This document shows, piece after piece, positions 50,982 to 63,315 of a stretch of DNA of 64,000 bases; the first letter of the stretch is position 1; the number at the start of each line of letters is the position of its first letter. Both the position numbers and the translations under genes were made by a program. Source of the stretch: Peromyscus leucopus. Lineage: Eukaryota; Chordata; Mammalia; Rodentia; Cricetidae. The DNA lies in contig NC_051063.1 in the NCBI RefSeq assembly GCF_004664715.2, positions 145,169,319-145,233,318 on the forward strand. Direction: 5' to 3'. The notes beneath the pieces were generated by a model. The model was not told the origin of the DNA. It saw only the letters and a list, made by a program, of their open reading frames with translations, and searched no databases.

Positions 50982-52486
50982 GCGCTGTTTTCTTTAGTTC
51001 TAGTCACTGTCTTCACAGGTTCTGGCTGGACGAAGGTAACTCGCCAGTACGCGGAGATTTCTAATGATCTCAAGCGACCTTTTCCTTCAAAGCCCAGCCT
51101 CCTCAGTGAGGTGGAAGGCCAGTACCAGCTCCTTCAACAAAGCAGTCAGGAACACTGCAGCCTGAGGTGCCGAGATTAGGAAGAACACTAGGCCGGTCAC
51201 ACCCTATTCCTGATCCAGAAAGACAGCTGGTGTCCCCAAAGGCACAAAGCAAAACAAATGAGGACCTAAAAGTTTCATACAAGCTGGTTTTGATTGAAGA
51301 GAGGGGCAGGCATCTCAACTGGGTAGGTTCCTGTGGGAGACGAGGCCAGCACAGAGTAAATGGTACTGACTTGTCTGAGGCTCCAGCTAAGGCTTCTAAC
51401 AAATGTCCAGTTTTGCTTCCTGATCACACCCTAGCATGGACAAGGTGTGAATGTGCTTAAAAGTTGGAGGTGGGGTACACCACGCTGTCAAGAACAATTA
51501 CGCAAAAAAAATCAAAAGCCAGAGACGTAAAGAGACGCAGCTTAAGTGCTGAGAGATAAGCAAACGCATTCTCGGTAGTAGATACCCGGGACCATAACTA
51601 AGATGAGCGCCGCTGAGCAGGCCCAAGTTCGGTTCGCTCACCAACGCTCCCACTTTCTCCTCTACCCATCACGAAGGGACAGCCTGGAAGAACTCCACCC
51701 TGGCAGCAGAAGAACACAGAAAATGAAGGGCATTCTTCGGTTGAGAAAGCCCCGAAGGAAGGCTCTGTGTTCGGTGTGCTCGGGAAGCAGAGGCCTTGGA
51801 GACCCCTAAGCCTGTGGGTATGGCTCTTGTAGTACGCAGTAAGAGGCAGCGTCTGCTGGATGGCAGCCCTGCTTAAGAACCATGTGCATCAGCCTCCATG
51901 AGGAAATTGCCTGGATTCTAGGTGCAGGACCAGGAAATCACTCAGCCACGGAGGAGAAGTCCCAAACCAGTCTCACGTTCCAACAGGGTACTAAGTCCTG
52001 TCCCACAACATGCATGTGGTTACCATAAACCTATCAGGGTCAACACTCACTCCCCGTGGTCATCACCGCCTGCTACCTTCTGCTCATCTCAGACAGGACC
52101 AACAGGGATCGGCCTCCCCAGCCAGCCACAAGGCACAGCAAGAAAGGGATGCTCACCCAGGATCAACCAGCAGGGCTGGAGGTGGGGTTAGGAAGCTGTG
52201 GGGACTATGTGGCCTCATTAAGTAAACACCAAAGACATGGTCCATGTGCTTCCCAAGCTCTTTCTTGAATGCTGGGGGCCAACAGCACACAGGGATAAGG
52301 AACAAGAGGCAACATGTCTGACCATGGAAACTGAAAAGCAGGCTCTCGCCATGCATGTTCTGCCCAGCCTCACCCCATCCTGAATCTCATGACACTGCAT
52401 GATGGGTTTGTTTCTTCCCGGGTACCCCCACCATTCATGTCTCCACTCCATCAAGCATGAGACAGAAGACGATAGACCTGAGGCTG
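50982..52486. other. Intron, no recognised element
   Basis: No gene or repeat family recognised in this 1.5 kb. Confidence 0.4.
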
Positions 52487-52825
52487 GGAAGGTGGCGGTG
52501 AGTGAAGGGCCTGCTGCAAAAACGTTAGTACTCGAGGCTGACCCCCAGCTCCCACGTAGTACAGCCGGGCAGGAGTGAGACACCTGTGGGACACAGCCGG
52601 GCAGGAGTCAGACACCCGTGGGACACAGCCGGGCAGGAGTCAGACACCCGTGGGACACAGCCGGGCAGGAGTCAGACACGAGGACCCTCAGGCTTGCTGG
52701 CCAGATCGTCAACCTTAACTGATGAGCTCCAGGTTCTATCAGACCCGCTGTCTCTAAAGAATGGTAGAGAAGAAGTTGAGGAAGACTCTCAATGACTTCT
52801 GGCCTCCATCCATATGCTAAAGTAT
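52487..52825 (+). repeat. B4-type SINE carrying a minisatellite
   Basis: The head (GGTGGCGGTGAGTGAAGGGC, CTGCTGCAAAAACG, ACCCCCAGCTCCCACGTAGT) and tail (GAGCTCCAGGTTCTATCAGA, CCCGCTGTCTCTAAAGAATG, TCAATGACTTCTGGCCTCCA) match a B4 SINE, with a 32-bp tandem array between them. Confidence 0.75.
52561..52680. repeat. 32-bp minisatellite, 3.8 copies
   Basis: The unit ACACAGCCGGGCAGGAGTCA plus GACACCCGTGGG occurs at 52561-52590 (partial, two changes), 52591-52622, 52623-52654 and 52655-52680 (partial). Middle units are identical, so the array is young. GC-rich with CpGs. Confidence 0.97.
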
Positions 52826-55800
52826 GTTGACAGAGGGGGGGGTCTCAAACCTACTCTACAGTTCAAGTGGTTGGGTCTATGACCAAAGGCAACATGGCAG
52901 CAAGTGTTGTGGAGAGAGCTTTAGATAAAGGCTTGATTCCTTGAGGGTAGATCTCCCCGTATTTTTTACCAGAGTCTTATACTAAACAGATGTTTCCCAA
53001 ATGTCACTGGAGACTCCTGTTCTCACCACCATCTATGTTAAGGTTTCCAGGGTATGGATATGCCTCTCACAATCAGAAGAATGCGAAATAAAATATGCTT
53101 TCACTTACTGAATTTGGAAGAAAAAAAAATTACAGATCTAATGCCACCATTCCTGAGCATGGCCACAGGGCAGCAGCAATTCTCTTCTGTGGGCCACACA
53201 TGGCCACTGGGGAGGAAACATCTATCTGTAATTCCCTATGCCCACGCTTCTGATTCATTAGCTCCTCTTCCATGGATGCCATCCTCACACAGGCTGGGCA
53301 AATAGGGACACACATTTGACAGTATCTCCCAGGATCTGACTTACAAAACCCAAACACTAAATGTCCATCTTTCGAAGGCACTGCAAGGAGACACGGCAGC
53401 TACGAACAAGAGAGACTACGTGGCTGACTTCTGCGAGCGCTGTCCAGGGGATCAATATTCACATCCCCGTGAGAAGTCACTTTGACAGTGATCGTCCCTT
53501 TAACATGACGAGATAAGAAGCAATTCTGTGGCCGTTCCTTAAGCCTCACCTTTCCACTTAACCATATGAAAACCATTAGACAAATTCAAACTAAGGACAG
53601 TCTGCATAAAACCTGACCAGTGCTCCTTAAAACTGTCACGGTGGCCAAGGAGGACGGAGAGCTGAAGCACCATTACACACTCAGAAACGGCTAAGAGGAC
53701 ATGGCAAAAGGTCCCACGGTGTCCTGCAGGACGCCTCAACCAGTGAAATAGCAGTGCCCTGGTGGAAGCTCCCAGTACTGAGTTCAGTTCACCCATAGAC
53801 CGTGGTGACCTAGGGTGCTGATGGAGAAACCCGTATGGTGTACAGGAGAACTCTGGACTACCAAGGCAACTCTTTCTGTAAACCCAACGCTGTTCTAGAA
53901 GGAAGTCTATTGAAGAAGGCAGAGCAAGTAAGCTTGTGTGGGCAGAAGAGCAGGTCTCAAGGACAACAGTGATCCAATTTATATTTTCTGAAAAATACCA
54001 TCATTATTTCTCTGTAGTTCGCGTCTCCCCATCCCCTTGCTGGCCTATCCTGGGAGGCATGAACCTGAAAGGGATCACAGGGACCACCTGGCAGTGCCCT
54101 CTGCAGAGGGCAATAGGCACTGAGTGGCAGGGGGAGAAGAGGGCGGACTACCACTTTCTACTCTGTGATTCTGTGCTGCCTGCTTTAACTCAGGAGTACA
54201 CGGGTGTATTATAATACTCCAAGCCACTTGAAGAACAAAGATCATCAAACTATAGGAAGAGAGCCAGGACACATTAATTTGAAAAATTACAGAAAATAAA
54301 TTTGTTCTTAAATAGAGCAGGACACAGCATGCTTGCTCTGCATAACGACACATGCAAAGCTTGCCTTCTGGAAGCAGCAGAGACGGAAGGAAGAGTTGGA
54401 GAAAGAAGAGAAGGAGCAGGCTTGGCGTTCTTATTGCCTTCTGTGTTAAGGGCTTTACCACGATCGATCCTTTCTCTATCACCATCATCACCGAGACGTC
54501 ATCGATATCCACAAGCACGTCACAAATCCTTAGGATTCTCGCTCACCTCTTCCACCTCCTTAACCCTCACACCACACCCACTGGAGCCAACAGGCATTTT
54601 GGAACTCTGCTTCTAAGTCTAGGAGATATGATGCTCCCTGTGCCCCAGTTTCCCGGTCATGAGCATGAGCACTTGGGGTAACTACCCTCACATGTGATCT
54701 GTCCTTTTTGCTCACACTGCCGGCTGATAACAGTACTGACTAACCATGTTCTGCTCAGTACCAGCACTGCTACCTGTTGAAGCTTTCTGAAAGACCTATG
54801 TACTGTGGTAAACAACCCCCATCCACGACGGCAGAGACTGAAAGTACAAGCCGGCTTTCCAAGACGTCAAACTAGGCATCCTCTCCGGATAATCTAATCC
54901 TTTAATAGTTTCTGATTAATCAATCAACTGACTACATATCCCTGGAGCCAACCACAGCATGTAAAAACCTAGCAGAACCAACCAAAGCTGCACTCCTTGA
55001 AAAGGACACAAGAAACAAACGAACACTCTGTGAAAGTCGTGCGGAGAGTGAAAACGACTCAGTGAAGATGAAAAATGGCTCCTCCATTGCTGCTTTTAAG
55101 ATCAAGCGATTTAATTTCACTAACATTGATTTCTGCAGGGTGATTTAATTTCCCTAACACTGACTGAGCTTCTGCTTACTTGATGTGAACATCTGGGCAG
55201 CCAGCACTTACACTCACCTTGCGGAGAAGGGGCTGCGTGGTGAGGGCGGCCTATACACACAGTCGGCCGAAAGGGAGCCCCCAGGTTTGATCAACATTTC
55301 TTTCTAAAGTCCTGGATCCTCTGGAAAGTCTCATCAACCCTGGAGCCGTTCTCCAAACACATCCAATGCATTAATAACAGGCCGGAAAGGTCCTTGGAAC
55401 CTCCTCTACCAGTCTAAGTAGTTCTGGGCTGTAAGCATCTATGATGCCACTTTCCAGACAAGTAAACTGATGCCGAAGGGAGAGCAAATGACAGTATCTA
55501 AATTCTCTCACTAACCAGCAAGAGAATGGCGATGGAGGCCAGACTCATGACGCCAGACGGCGGAGTTTCTAGACAGCATGTAGCACACAGAACACAGGTT
55601 AGCAGAGACCCCACTGAAAGGGCTGTGAAGCCACCTGAAGCTCCAGTACACATGCTTCCCAGAAGCCCTTTATCCCAACACCCATCTTCTAGGATATAAG
55701 CCTTCAAACCTCATGCCATGGCGCCCCAGCTCAGCCTGCCTGAATCTAAGTGGTGATTCCTATTGGGATGGGCTCACTCAGGGAAGCTGGGGCTGCAGTT

Positions 55801-55971
55801 ATTACTTTCTGTCTCAAGGGTCAAGTCCAAGGGCCTGAGGAATGCTGGGTACTGAGTGAGCACCTGGCCAACAGCTAACTGTGTCGACACATACTACTCC
55901 CATCTCCTCAGCTCCTGCTCCCCAACCTTCAGATTTTAGTCAATGTGCACTTATAAAAAGTTGAAATACTG
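52826..55971. other. Intron, no recognised element
   Basis: No gene or confident repeat in this 3.1 kb, the longest repeat-poor part of intron 1 here. A faint MIR-like trace near 55436-55490. Confidence 0.4.
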
Positions 55972-56040
55972 GACTCAGGGGGTGAGGGCTCAGTTATCTA
56001 GCATGTGTGGGTTTAATTGCCAACACCACAGAAAAAGGGA
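55972..56040 (+). repeat. Degenerate ID-like SINE
   Basis: CTCAGGGGGTGAGGGCTCAG, TTATCTAGCATGTGTGGGTT and TAATTGCCAACACCACAG retain the ID layout. Strongly diverged. Confidence 0.5.
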
Positions 56041-56132
56041 GGGGAAGGAAGGGAGATTAGAAAATAAACATTGCAGAAGTAGAACTACCATATGACCCCA
56101 CTTCTGGAGATACACCCATAAGAACTGAAAGC

Positions 56133-56287
56133 AGCTGGGCTATGGTAGTGCATGTCTTCAATCCCAGCACTCGGGAGGCAGAAGCAGGCAGATCTCTGTG
56201 AGTTTGAAGCTAGCCTGGTCTATAGAGTGAGTTCCAGGACAGCTAGGGTTGTTATACAGAGAAACCCTGTCATGAAGAAACAAAACA
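56133..56287 (+). repeat. B1 SINE
   Basis: GCTGGGCTATGGTAGTGCAT, CAATCCCAGCACTCGGGAGG, CAGGACAGCTAGGGTTGTTA and GAGAAACCCTGTCATG. This copy has the older CAGGACAGC body rather than the AGGAAAGGCGCAAAGC type. Confidence 0.95.
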
Positions 56288-56297
56288 ATGCCCAATG

Positions 56298-56475
56298 TTG
56301 GGTGGTGGTGGCAGTGGTGACAGCAGCGCACGCCTTTAATCCCAGCACTCAGGAGGCAGAGCCAGACAGATCTCTGTGAGTTCAAGGCCAGCCTGGTCTA
56401 CAGAGTGAGATCCAGGACAGGCACCAAACTACACAGAAAAACCCTGTCTCAAAAAAAAAAAAAAAAAAAAGAAAG
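56298..56475 (+). repeat. B1 SINE
   Basis: TGTTGGGTGGTGGTGGCAGT, GCACGCCTTTAATCCCAGCA, CAGGACAGGCACCAAACTAC and CCCTGTCTCAAAAAAA with a long A-tail that grades into AAGG/AAAAG sequence. It directly follows the previous B1. Confidence 0.95.
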
Positions 56476-56699
56476 GAAGAAAAGGAAAAAGAAAACAACA
56501 ACCAAAAATAATTGAAAGCATAAATTTGAAAAGCTATTGTTATGTCATGCTTATAGAAGCATAACTGATAAGATCCAAAAGATGGGAGCCACCCAGCACC
56601 CCAAAGATAAATAAATAAGCATTAGCTGCCATATGGTACAAATGTGGTATAGGCACATCATTTACTGGAGTATTATTCCAACTTAAAAAGTTCTCACAC

Positions 56700-56878
56700 G
56701 GGGCTGGAGAGATGGCTCAGAGGTTAAGAGCACTGACTACTCTCCCAGAGGTCCTGAGTTCAATTCCCAGCAACCACATGGTGGCTCACAACCATCTGTA
56801 ATGAGATCTGGCACCCTCTTCTGGCCTGCAGTCATACATGCTATATACATAATAAATAAATAAATCTTTAAAAAAAAA
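56700..56878 (+). repeat. Young B2 SINE with perfect target duplication
   Basis: GGGGCTGGAGAGATGGCTCA, GTTAAGAGCACTGACTACTC, AACCACATGGTGGCTCACAA, TGTAATGAGATCTGGCACCC and a tail with AATAAATAAATAAATC and A-run. AAAAAGTTCTCACAC at 56685-56699 recurs exactly at 56879-56893. It carries the A and B boxes of a Pol III promoter and an AATAAA signal. Confidence 0.98.
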
Positions 56879-56992
56879 AAAAAGTTCTCACACAATAGAT
56901 GGGCCCTGAGAACATTATACAGAGAGAAATAAGCCAGACATAGAAGGCAAAGACTAGGACTCCACCTCTCTGAGGTACCTAGAATAGTCAGC

Positions 56993-57162
56993 TTTTTTTT
57001 TTTTTTTTTTTTTTTGGTTTTTCAAGACAGGGTTTCTCTGTGTAGCTTTGTGCCTTTCCTGGGACTCACTTGGTAGCCCAGGCTGGCCTCGAACTCACAG
57101 AGATCCGCCTGCCTCTGCCTCCCGAGTGCTGGGATTAAAGGCGTGCGCCACCACCGCCTGGC
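56993..57162 (-). repeat. Young B1 SINE with target duplication
   Basis: Reverse copy: T-run, GGTTTTTCAAGACAGGGTTT, GTAGCTTTGTGCCTTTCCTG, GTGCTGGGATTAAAGGCGTG and CCACCACCGCCTGGC. TAGTCAGCTT lies at 56985-56994 and again at 57163-57172. Confidence 0.97.
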
Positions 57163-57344
57163 TAGTCAGCTTCTTAAGAGACACAAAGTGGCTGCCAGGG
57201 AAGAAGGAATATGGAACTAGCATTGCTTGGAGACAGAGGTTCTGTCTGGAAAATGATAAAGCCCCATGGAGATGGGTAGTGGTATATGCATAGTATTCAA
57301 AGCCACTGGACTTTGAAATTCAAAATGGGCACAACACAAATGGG

Positions 57345-57565
57345 ATATCCAATTGGCAGAGTACGTATTGCTTAGCATGCACAAAGCCCTGGGTTCAATC
57401 CCTAGCACCATATAAACCAAGTGTGGTATCATTCACCTACAATTCCAGAACACAGGAGGCAGAAACAAGCGGATCACAAGTTCAAGGTCTTCCTATACTA
57501 CATAGTAAGCTGGAGTTCAAGGGAGCCTGGGCCACATGAGACCCAGTCTCAAAGGGGAGTGAGGT
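57345..57565 (+). repeat. ID-B1 composite SINE (B4/ID_B1 type)
   Basis: An ID-like head (GGCAGAGTACGTATTGCTTA, CCTGGGTTCAATCCCTAGCA) runs into a B1-like body (CCTACAATTCCAGAACACAG, GCGGATCACAAGTTCAAGGT, GAGACCCAGTCTCAAAG). Confidence 0.82.
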
Positions 57566-60079
57566 ATAATAATAAATTATTTATTACCATTTTAAAAAAC
57601 CACAGGCAGCAGAAGCAGGAGAACTAGAAGTCTGAGGTTCCACAATGAGGGTCCCTGAATACTCTAAACAGAACTCAAACTTTAACAGTACCCTCCTGTG
57701 TGGCACTACTCAAAAGTGAAGTTGTAAGTAGTTTCAGACTCTGAGAGTTACCCTATCACCTAAGGAAGCCACAGCTCCAAGACTGGGGGACCAGAGTTGG
57801 CCTCGGGAGCACCTCACACTTAATGCCCCATCTTCAATAGTCACTTTAGGGAAGCCCTACCACAGAGGCCTCTTCGGAGAGATGACAGACAACAATACAG
57901 ACAGACACCACATGAGCCAGTATAGCACAGAGGCCTGCAGCTGAGGTCCTAAGAAAGGGGAATCCAGCTGGGAATGAAGGTAGCTGAGGGCAGATGCCAA
58001 CTCTATAGAAGTCACTAAACTGTATCTAGAGGCCATCCTCTACATGGTTACACCTCATAGAGGTCACACAGGGGCCAATTCCAGGATTAACAGAACTCAA
58101 CACTGCTAGGACCCATGTCTACCAGCCAACGCTTCTATGCATTTCCCAGAAACCACAGGACTGTTACTATAAACTCAAACACTACATCACTATTCTTAAA
58201 AGTCAATAATTCCAAAAATTAAATGCAATTTTGAAATGCTAGGAACCAATACTGAGACACTCCATCTAATGAAATCCAATGCTCTAGACAAGAGTATATG
58301 GAATGGGAACAAAACTGATAAAAAAAAATATTCTAACTTTGGTTTGCATTTAGCTTTGTAATACGATTCATGACCTGTAGCCTAGTAGATTATTAAAGTG
58401 AATTTGCAATTCTCAAATTATGTTAACAAATGGTCTCCAATCGCTAGCAGGACAAAATCAGAACTATAAAAAGAAAAATCAATCTAGGGATGATCTCACA
58501 TTTGAAGAAACAATAAACGAACACAGTAAGTAGTTCTACAATATCCTTGATGATAACACCCCTTCTCTTTGGTTACCAAAATCCACACGTAAATTTCTTA
58601 CTTACTAGAGTAAAATATTGTCATCTAACTTTACACACATCTCCCACAGTCTTCAGGTCATCTCCAGATCTCTTTTAATACCTAGTATAATATAAGTGCT
58701 ATGTGCATAGTCATTATTCAATAGTGTTCGGGGGATGGTAAGAAAAGTGTCTGTATGTTCATACAGATGCATGTTTTAAAAGAATGTTTCAATCTGAGGA
58801 TGGTGGGATCTGCTGTTGAAGAAGTGGAGGGGGGGTGCAACTGTATATGGCACCAGTAGAATGGGGTCAAATGTCCCATTAAAGATAGCAAATATCCAAT
58901 GTTATTTGCTCCAAATCAATCATCAAGCACTAGCACTGGATGGAAAGAAAATCTAGACTTCCCAGGACCACAGGCTCTGATGGCAGAGAGGGGAGGTTTC
59001 TGCTCCTCCAGCATCTGCAAACGGCTACATCCCAACTTGCCTCCCTTCTACAAAGAAAGGCTCCACCTTCATCCTGGTACGCACTCACTCGTTCTCAGTG
59101 TGTCTGCAACACATTTGGAAGCAGCCACTAGAGGATCTTCCCTCAGGGCTGTGCGAGGCATTGCTATTCAATAAACCACAGTGTGGAGGTGGCCAGCTCA
59201 AGTCCTACTGTAACTGCAGAGTGTCCTGGCTGAATACGGTCTTTTCCTCCATTTCAATCTCTAGCTTATCATTTATATTCACCAGCCTCCAGCCCCCAAC
59301 ACCCCATTAAAAAGCATAAAACAGAAAAGCAGAGCCACATTGGAAGTCACAACCAGAGTAGGTGGTGTATGATAAACGAGGATGACAATACGTTTTTTCC
59401 AGCTGTGATAAACATATTTAAGATCTCTCATAGAAGCTGCTAACACTAACATTGAAAACTACAAAAATTACAAGTTGTTTATAATATAGAATTTATGTTT
59501 TAACAGCTTTTATTTTTCAGGCAGAGGTTGTCTCACTAGGAGACCATTTCCTTACCTTCTTAAAATCAGAACTTTTGGGAGTTAAGACTTGCTGAGGCTG
59601 TCAAAACATACAAAGTGATCTGACAGCTGGCTGAGGCGGGAGGAGCTCAGCCTGAGCCAAATGAACATTATCTCACCCAATCCGCTCTGCGGCCCAGTTG
59701 GCCAAGACGGTGGTGCACAGGGCAACCCTGTCAGCCTGAGGAGGATCCCACAGAGTGTACCCACCAATGGGGTCAGGACACAGCCCTCACATCTCAAACG
59801 CAATGCACAAGTGGTTCAATTAACAGCTGTCAGGCTTCCAGTAAGAAATTAAAAACAAGGGTGAATTACACCCAGATTTCCAAATACCCATGGCCTTCAT
59901 GCCATGTCTTGGCCTCTGGTTTCTATACAGACTCTTTCTTTCGCAGCTTTTTAAAACAGAAACTTTCAACAATAAACCTGGCCATCCAACTGTGACAGAT
60001 GAGACTGCAAAAGCAGCCTGTAAGATGAGCCTATGTAAGGAGACACTCACTTGTCTGCAATTCCTAACATCCCGATCAT
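57566..60079. other. Intron, no recognised element
   Basis: No gene or repeat family recognised in this 2.5 kb. 58180-58760 is AT-rich. Confidence 0.4.
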
Positions 60080-60245
60080 CACTTTTTTTTTTTTTTTAAT
60101 TTTGGTTTTTTTGAGACAGGGTTTCTCTCTGTAGCCCTGGCTGTCCTGGAAATTATTCTGTAGATCAGGATGGCCTAGAACTCAAGAGATCCACCTGCCT
60201 CCACCTCCAGAGTGCTGGGACTGAAGGTGGGTATCGCCAGCACTG
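60080..60245 (-). repeat. B1 SINE
   Basis: T-run, TTTGAGACAGGGTTTCTCTC, CTGGCTGTCCTGGAAATTAT, AGATCCACCTGCCTCCACCT and GGGTATCGCCAGCACTGG. Diverged reverse copy. Confidence 0.95.
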
Positions 60246-60358
60246 GATAACATCTTTTCTAAAAAGTTCAATCAACAAAACTTTCCCCAACAAGCAAAAC
60301 CGCTGTGTACTACACCAAACAGAGCTAAGATGACCCCATTCCTTAAAAACCAATGGCA

Positions 60359-60527
60359 GCCAGGCGGTGGTGGCACACGCCTTTAATCCCAGCATTCGGG
60401 AGGCAGAGGTAGACAGATCTCTGTGAGTTCGAGGCCAGCCTCGTCTACAGAGTGAGTTCCAGGACAGGCTCCAAAGCTACAGAGACACAGAGAAACCCAG
60501 TCTCAAAAAACAAACAAACAAACAAAC
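60359..60527 (+). repeat. B1 SINE with target duplication
   Basis: GCCAGGCGGTGGTGGCACAC, CCCAGCATTCGGGAGGCAGA, GACACAGAGAAACCCAGTCT and a (CAAA)n tail. AAACCAATGGCA at 60347-60358 recurs exactly at 60528-60539. Confidence 0.97.
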
Positions 60528-60847
60528 AAACCAATGGCAATATGCAAGCTCTAACTCAACTGGACAGGGTCCACACAAGTACACGCCCCTCTGCAAAGCC
60601 CACAGGACTTTCTAGAGCCTTCTCATCTTCCAAACAAGAAGATTCCCCAGGACAGGACTTAGAAAGGGGACAGAGTGGAAGTGGGGAGCAAACAGTAGAA
60701 CACTCAGCTTGCCACATGAGCACTTCTTGAATCCTAAAACATATAGACCACCTGAGGAACCACAGACTCATTTCCATAAAAAAAAAAAAAACTGTGTCTC
60801 CTTTCCAAGTGCCATATCTAAATTAAAACGCCCCATGTATCAACCCA

Positions 60848-60955
60848 GGTACACCGATTTTAATGAATACCTACTATGTGGCAAGCACTTTGTTGGATGC
60901 TAGAGACATAAAGAACATATTCCATGCTTTTAAAGAGGCCTATACAACAACGGAG
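60848..60955 (+). repeat. Ancient mammalian repeat (L2/MIR3-like)
   Basis: TGAATACCTACTATGTGGCA, AGCACTTTGTTGGATGCTAG and AGACATAAAGAACATATTCC follow the well-known motif CTACTATGTGCCAGGCACTG of old LINE/SINE tails shared across mammals. Class assignment uncertain. Confidence 0.6.
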
Positions 60956-61049
60956 AAAGACATGGCCTACTACACCAGCACTGTGTGGTCAGTAAATTCA
61001 GACTTGTATACTACACATTCTAGAAGGCAGGGAGCCCACCTGTGTGTTG

Positions 61050-61378
61050 GGATCCTAGTTAGCTTTCTGTGGCTGTGACAAACACCATAACCAAAAGCAA
61101 TCTGGGGAGGAGAGTTTGTTTTCATCTTATATTCCCAGGTAATAGTCTCTCACTGAGGGAAGTCAAGACAGGTGCCGAAGCAGAAACCACGGAGGAACAC
61201 TACTACATACTGGCTACTGGCAGACCACCCTGGCATGCTCAGCCCAAGCCTATCTGCCCAGGGAAGACAATGCCACAAAGGGCTGGATCCTCCCATATCA
61301 ATCAGCAATTCCTCAGTTGATGTTCCTCTTCCCAGGTAGCTCTAGCATGTGTCAGGTTGACAAAAACTAACCAGCACA
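61050..61378 (-). mobile_element. MaLR-type LTR (MT-like)
   Basis: On the plus strand: CTAGTTAGCTTTCTGTGGCT, CACCATAACCAAAAGCAATC, GACAATGCCACAAAGGGCTG and CAGGTTGACAAAAACTAACC, ending AGCACA. Read on the minus strand it starts TGTGCTGGTTAGTTTTTGTC, the same family as the split LTR at 21085-22363. No clear target duplication. Confidence 0.82.
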
Positions 61379-61680
61379 GATAGATTAGTCAATTGTGGAA
61401 AAAAAGAACGCTCCCTCCATGCCTCTTCAGAATGAAATATATAGCAAGGAAAGTCAAATTTAACTATTTATGCCATTTGAGCCCTAAATAAGATACTAAG
61501 CATAAATTTAAAAGCAACCCAGAGAATGATACTCATTTCTGGCTCCCTAAGGAAAATAGAAGAAGAAAGCCAAATTCTTCAATTAAACCTGCAACATTTC
61601 TGAAGCAAGCCTTTAAAAGGCAGGGTCGAGGGAGGGCCACATTCTAATTACAACTGATACTTTTTTCCATCAAAACATAA

Positions 61681-61890
61681 TCTGGATCAGGAAGATGCCT
61701 CAGCAAGTAAATACATACTGTGCAGGTATGAGAACCTGAGTTCAAATCCCCAGAACCCATGTAAAAAGTCTAGTGTAATCACATGTGCCTTTAGCCCTAG
61801 ACAAGGATAACTAACTGGACTTGCTAGCCACCAGTCTAGCTTCATGTTCAGTGAGAGACCCTGCCTCAAAGGAATAAGGCAAAGAAACAA
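61681..61890 (+). repeat. B4-type SINE
   Basis: GATCAGGAAGATGCCTCAGC, GAGTTCAAATCCCCAGAACC, GGACTTGCTAGCCACCAGTC and GAGAGACCCTGCCTCAAAGG have the B4 layout. Moderately diverged. Confidence 0.8.
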
Positions 61891-63237
61891 TAATGAAACA
61901 GGATACCTTTTGTCATATCCACACAAGGGCATATACCAAAAAATAAATGAGTAGTAATAATAATTCAAGAGTATGGATGGAAGATCTTCAATTCTTCTAT
62001 ATGAAGTTGGGTCTCCGTGGGCCTGAATGGACATCAGTCCAACCAACAAGAATACCTTCGAAAACTCATAGGAGGCACTGTTTTTCCCAGAATTCCTTGG
62101 GTCTTTCTGAGAAACAACTTTGACAATCTCAGGAGAAATACAAGGTACAATCAATTCAAACATCATCACCACTCACCATTTCTAACAATATCAAGTCCTT
62201 GAGGATTTCCACTATGCACAGGCCTGCTCCAGCCATCTACCCTAATGTTAATCCCCCACTTTACCCATGACCAGAGTGAGGGAAGGGCACAATTTCCTCC
62301 CTCATTACTCTCTACCCTATGCAGATTCAAAAGAAACTTGAGGGACCCATCACAACTCAAAGATTTCCTTCCTATGTACAACTCAAAGTAAATTTCACAT
62401 GAGCTAAAACCAAAACCATAGCTTTTCTTCTTGCCTCCCTACACCAAATAATGATAAGCTCCTAGTGGCCTCCCATCCCAAACAAGAATCCAAAGGACTT
62501 CAAAAAAGACCCTCAATCCACGCAAGGTGGGTCCAAGGCCAAGAGGTCAACAGAATTTTCAAACTAGTCAATCTGACCTTTAAGGAGGTGAGAGTACTCG
62601 GGTAATGAGCAACATGTCTCAGCACTTCCAAGTTTGAAATTAGAGCAAGAGGTCCTGAGAGGGCTCCAACATACCCACCACAGATAACTGTCTCAGGTCA
62701 TTGAGTCCCAATGCCATTTCCCATCTCTGTAGCTATGGGGTTTGGGGCACCATGCAGAGGGCCTTCTGAGGGTCAGAGAGTCAGGCAATCACAACACTAC
62801 CTTAATTTTGTTGGTTTACTCAGAGAACTCCCTTGGGATGAACCCACATATGCCAATGTTTCCCTCTCCACAGAGCCCCGAAGATCAAAGCATACACTAC
62901 CAACATCCATCACACAACGTCATAGCCGATGAAAACCTCCTGGTAGCTAAGGAAACAGCTGGGTATAAAGACAGCAGAGACACAAGAAGTACCCAAGGCT
63001 GTCCTCAGGGTTGCCTGAAACAAGTCAGGTGTACACGGCAAAGAGGTACAGCCTCTACCATCAAGTCACTGACAACAGATCAACAGAGCAAGCCCAAGAC
63101 AAGACAGAGCCTGCCCATTATCAGCAAAGGGCCATAGCAATAAAAGAAAGAAGCAATCCTCTAGATGGGAACACCAAGCAAGGAGAGCTCTGGCAGGTCT
63201 GACCAAGAATAAAAGAGAAAGCAGCTGAAAATGCCTG

Positions 63238-63239
<2 letters not shown>
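61891..63239. other. Intron, no recognised element
   Basis: No gene or repeat family recognised. Short reading frames at 62711-63202 overlap one another in several frames and look like chance. Confidence 0.4.
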
Positions 63240-63295
<56 letters not shown>

Positions 63296-63315
63296 AAACA
63301 CACAAACACATACAC
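63240..63315. repeat. (CA)24 microsatellite with imperfect tail
   Basis: Pure CA from 63240 to 63288, then CAAACACA-type interruptions to 63315. Confidence 0.97.

Noticed and set aside
62711..63202. Three overlapping plus-strand frames suggesting a small gene
   Set aside because: They overlap in different frames, show no conserved motif or splice signals, and sit in ordinary intron sequence.
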